Notes: generated by a model from the letters alone, not told the origin. A DNA stretch of 64,000 nucleotides from Noviherbaspirillum massiliense JC206 (GCF_000312045.1 NZ_HE978634.1:3088254-3152253); one strand, 5' to 3'; positions 20,654-30,281 are shown, counted from the first letter of the stretch. Numbers and translations are program-made.

Positions 20654-21754
20654 ATGTTTCCCAAGAAAACCATTGCCGCCGCATTTGCCACAGCCTTTGC
20701 CGCTGTTGCACTCCAAGCTTCCGCACAGGTGCCGGCCGGCTATCCTGCCGACTACGCCAAGATCGTCGATGGCGCAAAGAAGGAAGGCAAGCTGGTGATT
20801 TATTCGGCAACCGATACCAAGGCGGCCGAACCGCTGGTGCGGGATTTCAATGCGCTCTATCCGGGCGTCAGCGTCGAGTACAACGACATGAACTCGACCG
20901 AGATCTACAACCGCTACATTTCCGAAGCCGCGGCCGGCGGCGCAAGCGCCGACGTGCTGTGGTCGTCGGCGATGGATTTGCAGATCAAGCTGGTGCAAGA
21001 CGGCTACGCCATGAAATACAAGTCGCCGGAAGCGGGCGCGCTGCCGAAATGGGCGGCGATGAACGACACTGCGTATGGCACCACCTTCGAGCCGGCAGTC
21101 TTCATCTACAACAAGCGCCAGGTGACGGGCGATGAAATCCCGAAGACGCATGACGATTTCGCCAAGCTGCTGACCACCAAGACCGACAAGTACCAGGGCA
21201 AGGTGATCAGCTATGACATCGAGAAATCCGGCGTCGGCTTCATGTTCATCACCCAGGACCTGGCCAACTACAAGAATTTCTGGAACCTGGCCAAGGCCTT
21301 CGGCGCGGTCAACCTGCGGGTGCAGTCCTCGACCGGCACCATGCTGGAGCGCGTCTCGTCCGGTGAGAACCTGCTGGGCTACAACATCCTCGGCTCCTAC
21401 GCCCTGGTACGCGCCAAGAAGGATCCCAACATCGGCGTCGTGATCCCGAAGGATTACACACTGGTGCTGTCGAGGGTGCAGTTCATCAGCAAGAACACCA
21501 AGCATCCGAATGCGGCCAAGCTGTGGGTGGATTACATCCTGTCCAAGCGCGGACAGACCATGATCGCCAACGAAGCCAAGCTGTATGCAATTCGCAGCGA
21601 CGTGACCGGCGAAACCACCTCGGCCGAGCTCATCAAGGAAATCGGTGACGGCTTGAAGCCGCTGCCGGTAGATGCGTCCCTGCTGCAGTATCTGGACCAG
21701 TCCAAGCGTCTGGCTTTCCTGAAGCAGTGGAAGGACGCGGCTTCCCGCAAGTAA
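20654..21754 (+). CDS. ABC transporter substrate-binding protein (iron(III)-type fold)
   Basis: A 366-residue periplasmic binding protein with a clear signal peptide (FAAVALQASAQ). It shows KEGKLVIYSATDTKAAEPL and VEYNDMNSTEIYNRY..AAGGASADVLWSSAMD, typical of family-1 solute-binding proteins close to AfuA/FbpA/PhnD-like importers. The iron-binding tyrosine pair of FbpA is not evident, so the substrate could be an organic phosphate or another anion. The ATG at 20654 follows a strong AAGGAG, which decides against the upstream frame start. It is first of three ABC genes. Confidence 0.85.
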   Translation: MFPKKTIAAAFATAFAAVALQASAQVPAGYPADYAKIVDGAKKEGKLVIYSATDTKAAEPLVRDFNALYPGVSVEYNDMNSTEIYNRYISEAAAGGASADVLWSSAMDLQIKLVQDGYAMKYKSPEAGALPKWAAMNDTAYGTTFEPAVFIYNKRQVTGDEIPKTHDDFAKLLTTKTDKYQGKVISYDIEKSGVGFMFITQDLANYKNFWNLAKAFGAVNLRVQSSTGTMLERVSSGENLLGYNILGSYALVRAKKDPNIGVVIPKDYTLVLSRVQFISKNTKHPNAAKLWVDYILSKRGQTMIANEAKLYAIRSDVTGETTSAELIKEIGDGLKPLPVDASLLQYLDQSKRLAFLKQWKDAASRK

Positions 21755-21882
21755 GCGACTGATGCACCGGCGGAGGCTGCGCCGGCTCCCCGTGCCTCCC
21801 GCGGCCGGGGAGCCGGCTTCCTCCGCGGCCTGGCTGCCGTATGCCGCATTCCGCAGCCATACCACCTCACATCGAGATTTCC

Positions 21883-23679
21883 ATGGAAACCCTGACTCTC
21901 CCCCATGCCGCTTCAGCGCGCCCCAGGTCTTGGTTGGCGCGGCTGAACTGGCCGCGCGGCATCGTCGTGACGCTCACGGCACTGGCGATCTTCCTGCCGC
22001 TGCTCCTGATCTTCTACCAGAGCTTCCTGTCCGCGCCGTTCTTCGTGCCGTCCAAGACTCTTGGCCTGGATTCCTATCGCTTCATCTTCGACGATCCAGA
22101 TTTCCGCCAGTCCTTTACCAATGCCATGATCCTTGCCGGAGGCCTGACCTTGATCGCCGTGCCGCTGGGTGCCATGCTGGCTTTCCTGATGGTGCGCACC
22201 GACCTGCCGGGCCGCGGCTGGATCGGCCCTCTGCTGCTGGTGCCGGTCTTCGTGTCGCCGATGGTGATCGCCTTCGGTTACGTGGTCGCCATGGGGCCGG
22301 TCGGTTTCTATACGCTGTGGGTCAAGCAGCTGATCGGTGTGGAGCCATGGAACATCTATTCCTTCACCAGTATCGTGATCATTGCCGGCCTCACCCATGT
22401 GCCGCATGTCTATCTCTACTCCTCCTCGGCGCTGAAGAGCCTGGGCTCTGACGTGGAAGAAGCGGCGCGCGTGGCGGGTGCATCGCCGCTGCAGGTCGCA
22501 CTGAACGTGTCGCTGCCGATGATCATGCCGGCGCTCGCCTATGCGGCAGTGCTGGTGTTTTTCCTCGGCTTCGAAGTATTCGGCCTGGTGCTGGTACTGG
22601 GCGATCCGGAAGGACACCTCGTGGTGTCAACTTATCTGTACAAGCTGACTAACAAGCTGGGCACGCCCTCCTACCACCTGATGGCGGCAGTGGCGGTGTG
22701 CCTGGTGGCAGTGACGATGCCGCTGGTGCTGCTGCAGCGCTGGCTGCTGAAATCGGCGAACAAGTATGTCTCCATCAAGGGCAAGGGCGCACGCCAGAAG
22801 CCACTTCCCCTGGGCAAATGGAAATGGCTGGCGTTCGCATTCATCACCGCCTGGCTGATCTTTACGGTATTCGTGCCGCTGTCCGGCGTTGCGCTGCGCT
22901 CCTTCGTGTCCTACTGGGGTGAGGGCGTGAAGCTGTCGGAAGCCTTCACCACCCAGCATTTCCGCGACATCCTCGAACAGCCTTCGCTGGTACGCGGCAT
23001 CGTCAACACGGTGCTGATCGGCGTGGTCGGCGGCGCGATCGCGGTCGCCTGCTATGCTGCGATTGCACTGGCCGGTCACCGCAAGCAGGATGGCATCACC
23101 CGCTTCCTCGACTATAGCGTGCTGATTCCGCGCGCCGTGCCGGGGCTGCTGGCTGGCCTGGCCTTCCTCTGGGTGTTCCTGTTCGTGCCGGCCGCCTTGG
23201 AAAACCTGCTGCAATCCTTTGACAACAGCATTGCCCAATGGCTGGTCGATAACCTGATCCCGCAGATGCGCGCGCTGCGCTCGACCATCTTCTCGGTATG
23301 GCTGGCGTATTCGGTAGTGTGGCTGGCTTACGGCCTGCGCCTGATCTCGGCTTCTCTGCTGCAGGTGGGACCGGAACTGGAAGAGGCCGCACGCGCGGTC
23401 GGTGCCCGGCGCGGGCAGGTGACGCGCGATGTGACGCTGCCGCTGGTGCGCTTCGGCATGCTCGGCGCCTGGCTGATGGTATTCCTGATCTTCGAACGCG
23501 AATACTCGACCGGCGTCTACCTGCTGTCGCCCGGCACCGAAGTGATCGGCGCCATGCTGGTTTCGATGTGGGCCTCCGGCGCGGTCGACCTGGTGTCGGC
23601 GCTGTCGTTCATCAACATCGTGCTGGTGGCGATCGGCCTGGGCATCGCCCTGCGTTTCGGCATCAAGCTCCACGACTGA
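21883..23679 (+). CDS. ABC transporter permease, fused double domain
   Basis: A 598-residue inner-membrane permease with two homologous halves, each of about six membrane segments. Each half carries an EAA loop that docks the ATPase: EEAARVAGASPLQVALNVSL in the first and EEAARAVGARRGQVTRDVTL in the second. This is the FbpB/AfuB-type layout, in which one polypeptide supplies both permease domains. It lies between the binding-protein and ATPase genes. The start at 21883 (METLTLPH) is chosen because the upstream extension lacks a ribosome binding site. Confidence 0.88.
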   Translation: METLTLPHAASARPRSWLARLNWPRGIVVTLTALAIFLPLLLIFYQSFLSAPFFVPSKTLGLDSYRFIFDDPDFRQSFTNAMILAGGLTLIAVPLGAMLAFLMVRTDLPGRGWIGPLLLVPVFVSPMVIAFGYVVAMGPVGFYTLWVKQLIGVEPWNIYSFTSIVIIAGLTHVPHVYLYSSSALKSLGSDVEEAARVAGASPLQVALNVSLPMIMPALAYAAVLVFFLGFEVFGLVLVLGDPEGHLVVSTYLYKLTNKLGTPSYHLMAAVAVCLVAVTMPLVLLQRWLLKSANKYVSIKGKGARQKPLPLGKWKWLAFAFITAWLIFTVFVPLSGVALRSFVSYWGEGVKLSEAFTTQHFRDILEQPSLVRGIVNTVLIGVVGGAIAVACYAAIALAGHRKQDGITRFLDYSVLIPRAVPGLLAGLAFLWVFLFVPAALENLLQSFDNSIAQWLVDNLIPQMRALRSTIFSVWLAYSVVWLAYGLRLISASLLQVGPELEEAARAVGARRGQVTRDVTLPLVRFGMLGAWLMVFLIFEREYSTGVYLLSPGTEVIGAMLVSMWASGAVDLVSALSFINIVLVAIGLGIALRFGIKLHD

Positions 23680-23745
23680 ATGATTGAATAATTGATGAGG
23701 CCGCGGTGCCATGATGGCTGCCGCGGCGCACGAAGGGAAATGAAC

Positions 23746-24819
23746 ATGTCCGAACTTACCGTCAACAACCTGTACCTCGACTACGGCAGTGGTGCCAGTG
23801 CCAACCCCATCCTGAAAGGCGTGTCGATGGAATTGCAGCGCGGGGAAGTGGTCGCGCTGCTCGGCCCGTCCGGCAGCGGCAAGACCACGCTGCTGCGCGC
23901 CGTCGCCGGCCTGGAAAGCCCGAAGGCCGGCACGATCCGCATTGGCGATCGTGTCGTGTATGAGGGCGAACGCGGACTGGAACTGCCGGCCGAAGAACGC
24001 AACCTCGGCCTCGTGTTCCAGTCGTATGCGCTGTGGCCGCACAAGACCGTGTTCGACAACGTGGCCTACGGCCTGAAGCTGCGCAAGATGAGTGGCAGCG
24101 AGATTTCTGAACGGGTGAAGAAGGTCCTGCTGCAACTCGGCCTTGGCCATCTTGCGGACCGCTTTCCGCACCAGCTGTCCGGCGGTCAGCAGCAGCGTGT
24201 CGCGATTGCGCGCGCCCTCGTCTACAACCCCCCGGTGATCCTGCTGGACGAACCCTTGTCCAACCTCGACGCCAAGTTGCGCGAAGAAGCGCGCGCCTTC
24301 CTGCGTGAACTGATCGTGCGCCTCGGCCTGTCGGCGCTGATGGTGACGCATGACCAGAGCGAGGCGATGGCGATCTCCGACCGCATCCTCCTGCTCAACA
24401 ATGGCAAGATCGAGCAGCAGGGTGTGCCGCAGGCCATGTATGAGGCGCCGGATACCTTGTTTACCGCGGAATTCATGGGTAGCAACAACCGCCTGCCGGG
24501 CCAGGTGCTGCGGCGCGACGGACAGCGCGTGACGCTGCAGGTCAATGGCACGACGATGTATGGCACGGCACGCGGCAGCAACCTGAATACCGATATCACC
24601 ACCATCATCCGCCTCGAACAGGTGCGGGTATCGGATACAGAGACTGCGAATGCGATCAGGCTGCCGCTGTCGACCTGCATGTATCTGGGCGACCGCTGGG
24701 AATGCCTGTTCCATAGCGGTGCTGGCGCCGATATCAGCCTGCGCGCCTATACGCCGTTCAGGCTGCAGCCCGGGGAATACTGGCTGCATCTGCCGGAGGA
24801 GAAATTGTGGGTGTTTTAA
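23746..24819 (+). CDS. ABC transporter ATP-binding protein (FbpC/PotA-like)
   Basis: A 357-residue ATPase with Walker A GPSGSGKTT (40-48), Q-loop VFQSYALWPH, signature LSGGQQQRVAIARAL, Walker B VILLDEPLSNLD and the switch histidine in MVTHDQSEA. The C-terminal part is a TOBE-type domain (FMGSNNRLPGQVLRRDG...). It completes the three-gene importer. An ATG six bases upstream (23740) is an alternative start, but its spacing to GAAGGG is too short. Confidence 0.9.
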   Translation: MSELTVNNLYLDYGSGASANPILKGVSMELQRGEVVALLGPSGSGKTTLLRAVAGLESPKAGTIRIGDRVVYEGERGLELPAEERNLGLVFQSYALWPHKTVFDNVAYGLKLRKMSGSEISERVKKVLLQLGLGHLADRFPHQLSGGQQQRVAIARALVYNPPVILLDEPLSNLDAKLREEARAFLRELIVRLGLSALMVTHDQSEAMAISDRILLLNNGKIEQQGVPQAMYEAPDTLFTAEFMGSNNRLPGQVLRRDGQRVTLQVNGTTMYGTARGSNLNTDITTIIRLEQVRVSDTETANAIRLPLSTCMYLGDRWECLFHSGAGADISLRAYTPFRLQPGEYWLHLPEEKLWVF

Positions 24820-24965
24820 TCCATTGACAACACAAGAGAAGGCATCCTTCCCCGCCTGATGCCTTCCATCCCTCCATCCCTTGCGTTTCCCATCGAGGCT
24901 GGTAAGCCGGTAACGGCAGCCTCGATCCCCGGCTTTCCCCCGGATGAGGAGGACGTCCGGGCGAC

Positions 24966-25027
24966 GCTTGCCGTAGCGGCGTATCCCGAGACGCAAGCTT
25001 GCCGTAGCGGCGTATCCCGAGACGCAA
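24966..25027. repeat. 31-bp perfect tandem duplication, REP-like
   Basis: The 31 bases at 24966-24996 are repeated exactly at 24997-25027. Each unit contains GCCGTAGCGGCGTATC and ends in CGAGACGCAA. It lies between the ABC ATPase gene and the AbrB-family gene. I recall this wording as a dispersed extragenic repeat of Oxalobacteraceae, but a genome count is needed. Confidence 0.7.
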
Positions 25028-25122
25028 CAGTGTTGTCGAAAATGCTGCCGGCCTGTTCGCTGTTTTCAAAACGAGGCGATAATGCTTGCCTCCGTGTCAA
25101 ATTCAGTTGCAACCCGGCTTTC

Positions 25123-26190
25123 ATGCAATTTCTGAAACGATCCAATCTGCTTCCGGTCCTCGAAACCTTGTCCCTGGGACTGGTCGCAGCCCTAATCTGC
25201 GTCTGGCTCAATACACCCCTGCCCTGGATGATCGGTCCGCTGTTCTTCACTGCGGCGGCACGCATGGCGGGCAAGAATCTGCGCAGTCCGGTGAAGCTGC
25301 GCGAAGCCGGGCAATGGGCAATCGGCACCGCGCTCGGCCTGTATTTCACGCCTCAGGTGATTACCGTGGTGGCACACAATGTCGGCTTTATCGCGGCCGG
25401 CGTGGTATTTGCCATTCTGCTCGGCGCCCTGTGCGCATGGGTGCTGCACAAGCTGTCGGGTGTGGACAAGACCACGGCGTTTTTTGCGATGGCGATCGGC
25501 GGGGCTTCCGAGATGGCGACCCAGGGCGAACGGCATGGCGCGCGCGTGGACCGGGTTGCGGCCTCGCACAGCCTGCGCATCATGATGGTGGTGGCGATCA
25601 TCCCCTTTGCCTTCAAGTTTTCCAATGTCCATGGACTGGACGCCTATGTTCCGGCTGCGCGCGTCGTTCACTATGGCGGACTGGCACTCCTGATCGTGCT
25701 GACATCGATCTGCGCGATGATCTTTAAGCGGATGGATGTGCCGAATGCCTGGGTGATCGGGCCGCTGGTGGTGACCATCGCGCTGACTGCCTCCAGCATC
25801 ACGCTGTCGGCGCTGCCCGAGTGGATGGTGCATCTCGGCCAGTTGCTCATCGGCGTGTCGCTCGGCACGCGCTTCACGCCGGAGTTCCTGCACACTGCGC
25901 CGCGCTACCTGATCAGCGTTGCAATTTGCACGCTGCTGGCGATGCTGCTGGCGGCCGGCTTCGGCCTGGCATTGGCTGCGGTGAGCGGCATTCACCCGGC
26001 GACGGCCATGCTGGCGACTTCACCGGGCGGCATCGCGGAAATGAGCCTGACAGCCAAGACCCTGCAGCTTGGGGTGCCGATCGTGACCGCCTTCCACGTC
26101 TCGCGCCTAGTCATCCTGGTGCTGGTCATCGGTCAGGTGTTCAAGCTAGGCAAAGGCTGGCGCAGCCGCAGCAAGGCGGCAAACCTGTAA
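25123..26190 (+). CDS. AbrB-family membrane protein
   Basis: A 355-residue inner-membrane protein of the AbrB/ammonia-monooxygenase-regulator family (PF05145), with two repeats of about five membrane segments. Each repeat contains a P-W-x-I/V-G-P motif: TPLPWMIGPLF early and PNAWVIGPLV later. The ATSPGGIAEMSLTAK and IGGASEMATQGE segments are family signatures. The function is not firmly established; transport or regulation has been proposed. The ATG at 25123 excludes an N-terminal extension that translates the REP-like repeat. Confidence 0.85.
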   Translation: MQFLKRSNLLPVLETLSLGLVAALICVWLNTPLPWMIGPLFFTAAARMAGKNLRSPVKLREAGQWAIGTALGLYFTPQVITVVAHNVGFIAAGVVFAILLGALCAWVLHKLSGVDKTTAFFAMAIGGASEMATQGERHGARVDRVAASHSLRIMMVVAIIPFAFKFSNVHGLDAYVPAARVVHYGGLALLIVLTSICAMIFKRMDVPNAWVIGPLVVTIALTASSITLSALPEWMVHLGQLLIGVSLGTRFTPEFLHTAPRYLISVAICTLLAMLLAAGFGLALAAVSGIHPATAMLATSPGGIAEMSLTAKTLQLGVPIVTAFHVSRLVILVLVIGQVFKLGKGWRSRSKAANL

Positions 26191-26209
26191 GGGCGAAGTT
26201 CGCCTTTAC
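26187..26209 (+). terminator. possible terminator hairpin at the AbrB-family stop codon
   Basis: A near-perfect palindrome (GTAAG..GGCGAA / TTCGCC..TTTAC) overlaps the stop codon. The T-run after it is short, so termination is uncertain. Confidence 0.35.
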
Positions 26210-26587
26210 GAGTTACTAGTCCACGCAATTTACGTACGGGCAACATTGCCGGGCTCGATTGCCGACGAATTTCCGCTTTTTTTCGCCCCGGCTTGCGGCA
26301 GAACGAAAAACGCGCGACCATGCGGCCTTCGCTGGCCCGGATTGCGGCTACACTTTCTCAAAGAGTTCGTTTGCAAGTGCTTCGCTTGAAAACGCATTGC
26401 CCGGGACGAAACCCATCATTCGCGATAAAAGACGTCTGCTTCGATGCGCACCGGGTTTGATTTCGGCCGCGTCTTGCGCGAAGCCTTTTTCAGACATCGC
26501 CAACGAACGCATTTTTCATCGAACTCGCTGAAACCCCGAGCGCTGAAAACAGTCATACGGGACCTGTCTATCGATTTGCATTTGCCA
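26191..26587. other. intergenic stretch, 397 bases
   Basis: No gene is called here. The frame of the following gene is open back to 26444, but the extension has no recognisable protein character. A T-run at about 26277-26285 lies in the middle. Confidence 0.3.
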
Positions 26588-27334
26588 ATGAAACCAGTTG
26601 CCCCCGGCACCATCGTCTTCCACCGCCATCGCGGCTATGGCGTGATCACCGCCGTCAATTTGCTGACCGGTTGGGTATCCGCGCGCTTCGGCAGCGAGGT
26701 GCGCACGCTCGATCTGAATCTTTCATCCGACGAACTGCAGCATGCCGATGGCGAACCAATCCGCTTTCGGCGCACGCCGCCGGACCGCATGCCTCATGCG
26801 CGTCTGATGGCCATGGTGCGCGAGCTGCATCGTGCCGGCTATGAGCGGCTCTATCTCTACAGCTGGCCCAAGCCTTCCGGCCTGCACTGGCGCTGGCATT
26901 TATTCACCGGGCCGCGCAACTGGATCGAACGTCCCTGGCGCGAAGGCTGGTATGGCTCGGGCGCCGATTACAATTTCAATCCGGTGATGGGCTGGGGCGA
27001 TGCGCCCGGTATGTCGGCGCAGGAGCTGGCGGGCATGTTGGCCCAATTCGATCCGCAGGGCCTGGCCCATGCGCTCGGGCGCGACGAGGACCATACCCGC
27101 TGGTTCGATGAAGTATGCGAAGCCTTGCTGCCGAATTATGCGTACACGATAGGCTGGGATTTCCGCGACGGGCCGACGCCCGAGTTTCTGCCGGTGATCC
27201 CGGTACGGCGCGGCGTGCCTGCGTATGCCGGCCCGCCCTTGCCCTGGCCACCAGGCTGGACCAAGCTGTGGACCGGCCGGCACACTACGCTCAGAACAAA
27301 TCCCTCTGGCGTCCCATACGACGCCGTTCGTTGA
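26588..27334 (+). CDS. hypothetical protein
   Basis: A 248-residue soluble protein I do not recognise. The N-terminus (GTIVFHRHRGYGVITAVNLLTGWVSARFGSEVRTLDL, here split for reading) resembles a small beta-barrel, CarD/KOW-like nucleic-acid or protein interaction fold. The rest is tryptophan-rich, with WHLFTGPRNWIERPW. It has no signal peptide. Its last 44 bases overlap the convergent MOSC gene. The start at 26588 is the first ATG giving a compact protein. Confidence 0.6.
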   Translation: MKPVAPGTIVFHRHRGYGVITAVNLLTGWVSARFGSEVRTLDLNLSSDELQHADGEPIRFRRTPPDRMPHARLMAMVRELHRAGYERLYLYSWPKPSGLHWRWHLFTGPRNWIERPWREGWYGSGADYNFNPVMGWGDAPGMSAQELAGMLAQFDPQGLAHALGRDEDHTRWFDEVCEALLPNYAYTIGWDFRDGPTPEFLPVIPVRRGVPAYAGPPLPWPPGWTKLWTGRHTTLRTNPSGVPYDAVR

Positions 27335-27881
27335 TCTGCACGAGCGCCACTTCGCGCGGGCCGGGTACCAGCTCGATGGCGTCGCCGGCGCGTACTGCGC
27401 CGGTCTCTACCACGCTCAGGTAAAAGCCGCTGATCCCGCCCTGCAGCATCAGTTTTGCGGCATGGGAAAATCCCATCTTTGCATTGAACTTGAAGCAGGG
27501 CTGGCGCGGCTCGGTGACTTCCAGGATGGCGCTGCCGATCAGAAGCCGGTCACCGACCCAGACATCTTTTTCCAGCAATCCCTGCAGCGTCAGGTTTTCC
27601 CCCATCGATCCGGGCGGCAGGGCTTCTTCCCGCTTGAGGGCGGCCAGGCGCTGCGCCATCCAGAACGGGTAATGCTCCGAGGGATAGGCGTACACCGCCT
27701 TGCGCAATCCGCCGTGGACAGTCAGGTCAGCCTGCTCGTCACCTGCCAGTCCCAGCTTTCCGACCGCTACGGGCCCTTCGACCGGGCGCTTATGAATGCC
27801 GGTCACGATGCGATGGGTATGGCTGGACTGGGTGATGAACAGTTCGCCGACGGAAGCGGTGTTCACGCTGAGGACTTTCAT
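27291..27881 (-). CDS. MOSC-domain protein (YiiM-like)
   Basis: A 196-residue protein with the MOSC fold found in molybdenum-cofactor sulfurases and in YiiM. Visible signatures are KRPVEGPVAVGKLGLAGDEQ, the HGGLRKAVYAYPSEHY segment, GENLTLQGL and EVTEPRQPCFKF with the conserved cysteine. YiiM-type proteins take part in detoxifying N-hydroxylated compounds. It overlaps the upstream MFS gene by four bases (ATGA) and is probably co-transcribed with it. Confidence 0.88.
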   Translation of the reverse strand: MKVLSVNTASVGELFITQSSHTHRIVTGIHKRPVEGPVAVGKLGLAGDEQADLTVHGGLRKAVYAYPSEHYPFWMAQRLAALKREEALPPGSMGENLTLQGLLEKDVWVGDRLLIGSAILEVTEPRQPCFKFNAKMGFSHAAKLMLQGGISGFYLSVVETGAVRAGDAIELVPGPREVALVQINERRRMGRQRDLF

Positions 27882-29041
27882 GCCACCTCCGCCACGGTCT
27901 GCCTGGCCGACCTGTGGGCCGCTGCGCGCGAGACCAGCATGGCCGCAGCCATGAAGGCTGCGCCGATGTAGGACAGCCCGGCCGGCCCCTGGGCAGACAC
28001 GACCAGGCCGCCGACGAAGGCGCCCGCAGCCTGCCCGAGATAGATCGCCGACGAATTCAGGGACACCGACGCCGAAGCCAGCGAAGGCGCCATCGCGACC
28101 AGGCGCGCCTGCTGCGAACTGTTCACCGAAAAGCAGCCGAGGCCCCACAACAGGATCAGCAGCACCGTCAGCAGCAGCGAGCCGCGGGTGAACGGCCACA
28201 ATGCAATGGCGGCGAACATGCAGGCCATCGCGATCATGCCGACCCGTACCGGGCCGATGCGGTCCATCATGCGCGCGCCGGCGAGATTGCCGATCACGCC
28301 GGTGCTGCCGAAGCAGAGGAAGACCAGGCTGATGGTGGTGGGCGTGGCACCGATGAACTGCTTCAGGATCAGCGCCATGTAGGAAAACACGGTGAACATG
28401 CCGATGGCCTGGATGGCGGTTACCGAAATGGCCAGCAGCAGGGACCGGTTGTCGAACAGGGTTTTCCAGGCGGCGCGGTTCATCGGCGCGATATGCAGGC
28501 CGGCTGGAATCTGGCGCCATACGGCCACGGCGAACAGCGCTGACAGCACGCCCACCAGCCCCGTGGTCGGGCGCCATCCGATATGTGCGCCGAGATAGGC
28601 GCCGAGCGGCGTGCCGGCCACGGCGGCGATCGACCAGCCGAGGAAGACCATGCCGATCGCCTTGCCCCGCGCTTCCGGCGTCACTATCAGTCCGGCAGTG
28701 GCTGCAGCCTGGGCGGTAAACAGGGCAGCGCCGATGGCGGTCACCATACGGACCACCAGCAGGCTCTGGTAACCCGGAGCGAGCGCCGCCAGCACATGCG
28801 TTACCGCATAGAGCGCTAATGCGGCAGTAAGCAGCTTGCGGCGATCGACAGCGCTGGTCCAGCTAGCGAGGAAGGGCCCGCCGATGCAGACGGTCATAGC
28901 GAAGGCGGAGATCAGCATGCCGATCTGCGCCGGCGATGCTTCCAGACTGGCGCTAAGTTCGTTCAGCATGCCGGGCACGATCATCGCGCCCGTGCCGATG
29001 GCGAAATTACCGAGTGTCAGGGACCACAGTCTGGGCTGCAT
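27878..29041 (-). CDS. MFS transporter
   Basis: A 387-residue inner-membrane protein with about 12 membrane segments. It resembles drug/arabinose exporter-type MFS proteins (EmrD/AraJ-like): early FAIGTGAMIVPGML, then GGPFLASWTSAVDRRKL (the loop 2-3 motif) and GWSIAAVAGTPLGAYLG (motif C of antiporters). Motif C suggests export. The substrate is unknown. It is the first gene of a pair with the MOSC gene. Confidence 0.85.
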   Translation of the reverse strand: MQPRLWSLTLGNFAIGTGAMIVPGMLNELSASLEASPAQIGMLISAFAMTVCIGGPFLASWTSAVDRRKLLTAALALYAVTHVLAALAPGYQSLLVVRMVTAIGAALFTAQAAATAGLIVTPEARGKAIGMVFLGWSIAAVAGTPLGAYLGAHIGWRPTTGLVGVLSALFAVAVWRQIPAGLHIAPMNRAAWKTLFDNRSLLLAISVTAIQAIGMFTVFSYMALILKQFIGATPTTISLVFLCFGSTGVIGNLAGARMMDRIGPVRVGMIAMACMFAAIALWPFTRGSLLLTVLLILLWGLGCFSVNSSQQARLVAMAPSLASASVSLNSSAIYLGQAAGAFVGGLVVSAQGPAGLSYIGAAFMAAAMLVSRAAAHRSARQTVAEVA

Positions 29042-29154
29042 GAACGCTCCTTGAAGGTATTACTGGCCATTTGGCAAGGAGCGGCTAGTGTAGTGCCTGT
29101 GCGGAATTGTTGCTGGCGGCATGCAAAACCGGCAATGCCGTCCAGCACCAAATG

Positions 29155-30141
29155 CTACTTCAGCGCCTCTGGGTTCAGAATGTTTTTCGGCGCGCCGTTG
29201 GCGAAGTCGACCACGTTCTGGAAGGCGGCGCGGAAGTAGAGTTCATAGCTGTCCTGTTCCACGTAGCCGAGGTGCGGTGTCGCGAGCACGTTCTCCATCT
29301 GCAGCAAGGGCGAATCGGCGGGCAGTGGTTCGGTTTCGAACACGTCGAGCGCCGCGCGGCCGGGACGCCCCTGGCGCAGGGCAGCTTCGAGCGCGCCGGC
29401 TTCCACCAATTCGGCGCGGCTGGTATTGACGAACAGGGCGGACGGCTTCATGCGTGCGAGGTCGGCTGCGGTGACGATGCCGCGTGTCGCGTCGTTCAGG
29501 CGCAGGTGCAGGGACAGCACGTCGGCCTGCGCAAAGAATTCCTCCTTTGATGCCGCCGCCTGGTAGCCATCCTGCTGCGCCTTTTCCCGGCTCGGCTCGC
29601 GCCCCCAGACCAGGACTTTCATCCCGAATGTCTTGCCGTAGCCGGCCACCATACGCCCGATCTTGCCATAGCCCCAGATGCCGAGCGTCCTGCCCTTCAC
29701 CACATTGCCGAGGAGATTATGTTCCGGCAGGAGCGAGGAAGCCTGCCAGGCGCCTTGCTTGAGGTTGGCCGCATAGGGGACAATGCGCCGGCTGGCGGCC
29801 ATGATCAGGGCCCAGGTGAGTTCAGCCGGGGCGGTGGGGTCGCCCACGCCTTCCGCGATCGCGATGCCGTGTTCGGTCGCGGCCGCGACATCGATATGCC
29901 CGCTGACCTTGCCGGTCTGCGACAGCAGTTTCAGATTCGGCAGTTTGGCGAGCAGGTCGCGGGAAAAGGCGGTGCGCTCCCGGATCAGCACCAGCGCTTC
30001 ATAGTCGCGCAGGCGCACGGCGAGCTGGCCAACGCCACGTGCCGAACTGGTCAATACCTTGACCTCGTGGCCTTGCAATAATCGAAAGCAGTCCAGATGG
30101 CGGACGCTGTCCTGGTAGTCATCGAGAATGGCGATTTTCAT
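29155..30141 (-). CDS. D-2-hydroxyacid dehydrogenase family protein
   Basis: A 328-residue NAD(P)-dependent dehydrogenase. The Rossmann motif LGIWGYGKIGRMVAGYG is clear. The catalytic triad is recognisable as Arg in VNTSRAELVE, Glu in DVFETEPLP, and His in ATPHLGYVE. It probably reduces a 2-keto acid (glyoxylate or phosphoglycerate-like), but the substrate cannot be read from sequence. It diverges from pckG. Confidence 0.88.
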   Translation of the reverse strand: MKIAILDDYQDSVRHLDCFRLLQGHEVKVLTSSARGVGQLAVRLRDYEALVLIRERTAFSRDLLAKLPNLKLLSQTGKVSGHIDVAAATEHGIAIAEGVGDPTAPAELTWALIMAASRRIVPYAANLKQGAWQASSLLPEHNLLGNVVKGRTLGIWGYGKIGRMVAGYGKTFGMKVLVWGREPSREKAQQDGYQAAASKEEFFAQADVLSLHLRLNDATRGIVTAADLARMKPSALFVNTSRAELVEAGALEAALRQGRPGRAALDVFETEPLPADSPLLQMENVLATPHLGYVEQDSYELYFRAAFQNVVDFANGAPKNILNPEALK

Positions 30142-30252
30142 GGGCGTTTGTTTGTTTATGGCAACTTCAGTAAAAAAAGGACGTGTGTGCTAATAAACGG
30201 AATTCCCTACTACAAAACTCAACTATTTTCACTACATTTTTGTTACAAATCA

Positions 30253-30281
30253 TTGAGATAGGGTAGTGCGACGTGTACAAT
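30253..30281 (+). promoter_or_regulatory. probable sigma-70 promoter of pckG
   Basis: TTGAGA (30253-30258) and TACAAT (30276-30281) are separated by exactly 17 bases. The start site would leave a leader of about 190 bases before the pckG ATG. The region to the left is strongly AT-rich. Confidence 0.55.

Noticed and set aside
22627..24996. 789-residue minus-strand frame opposite the ABC permease and ATPase genes
   Set aside because: Runs across two real genes and the REP-like repeat; it arises from GC-rich codon positions.
24966..25027. CRISPR array
   Set aside because: Only two directly adjacent copies with no spacers between them, and no cas genes in the window.
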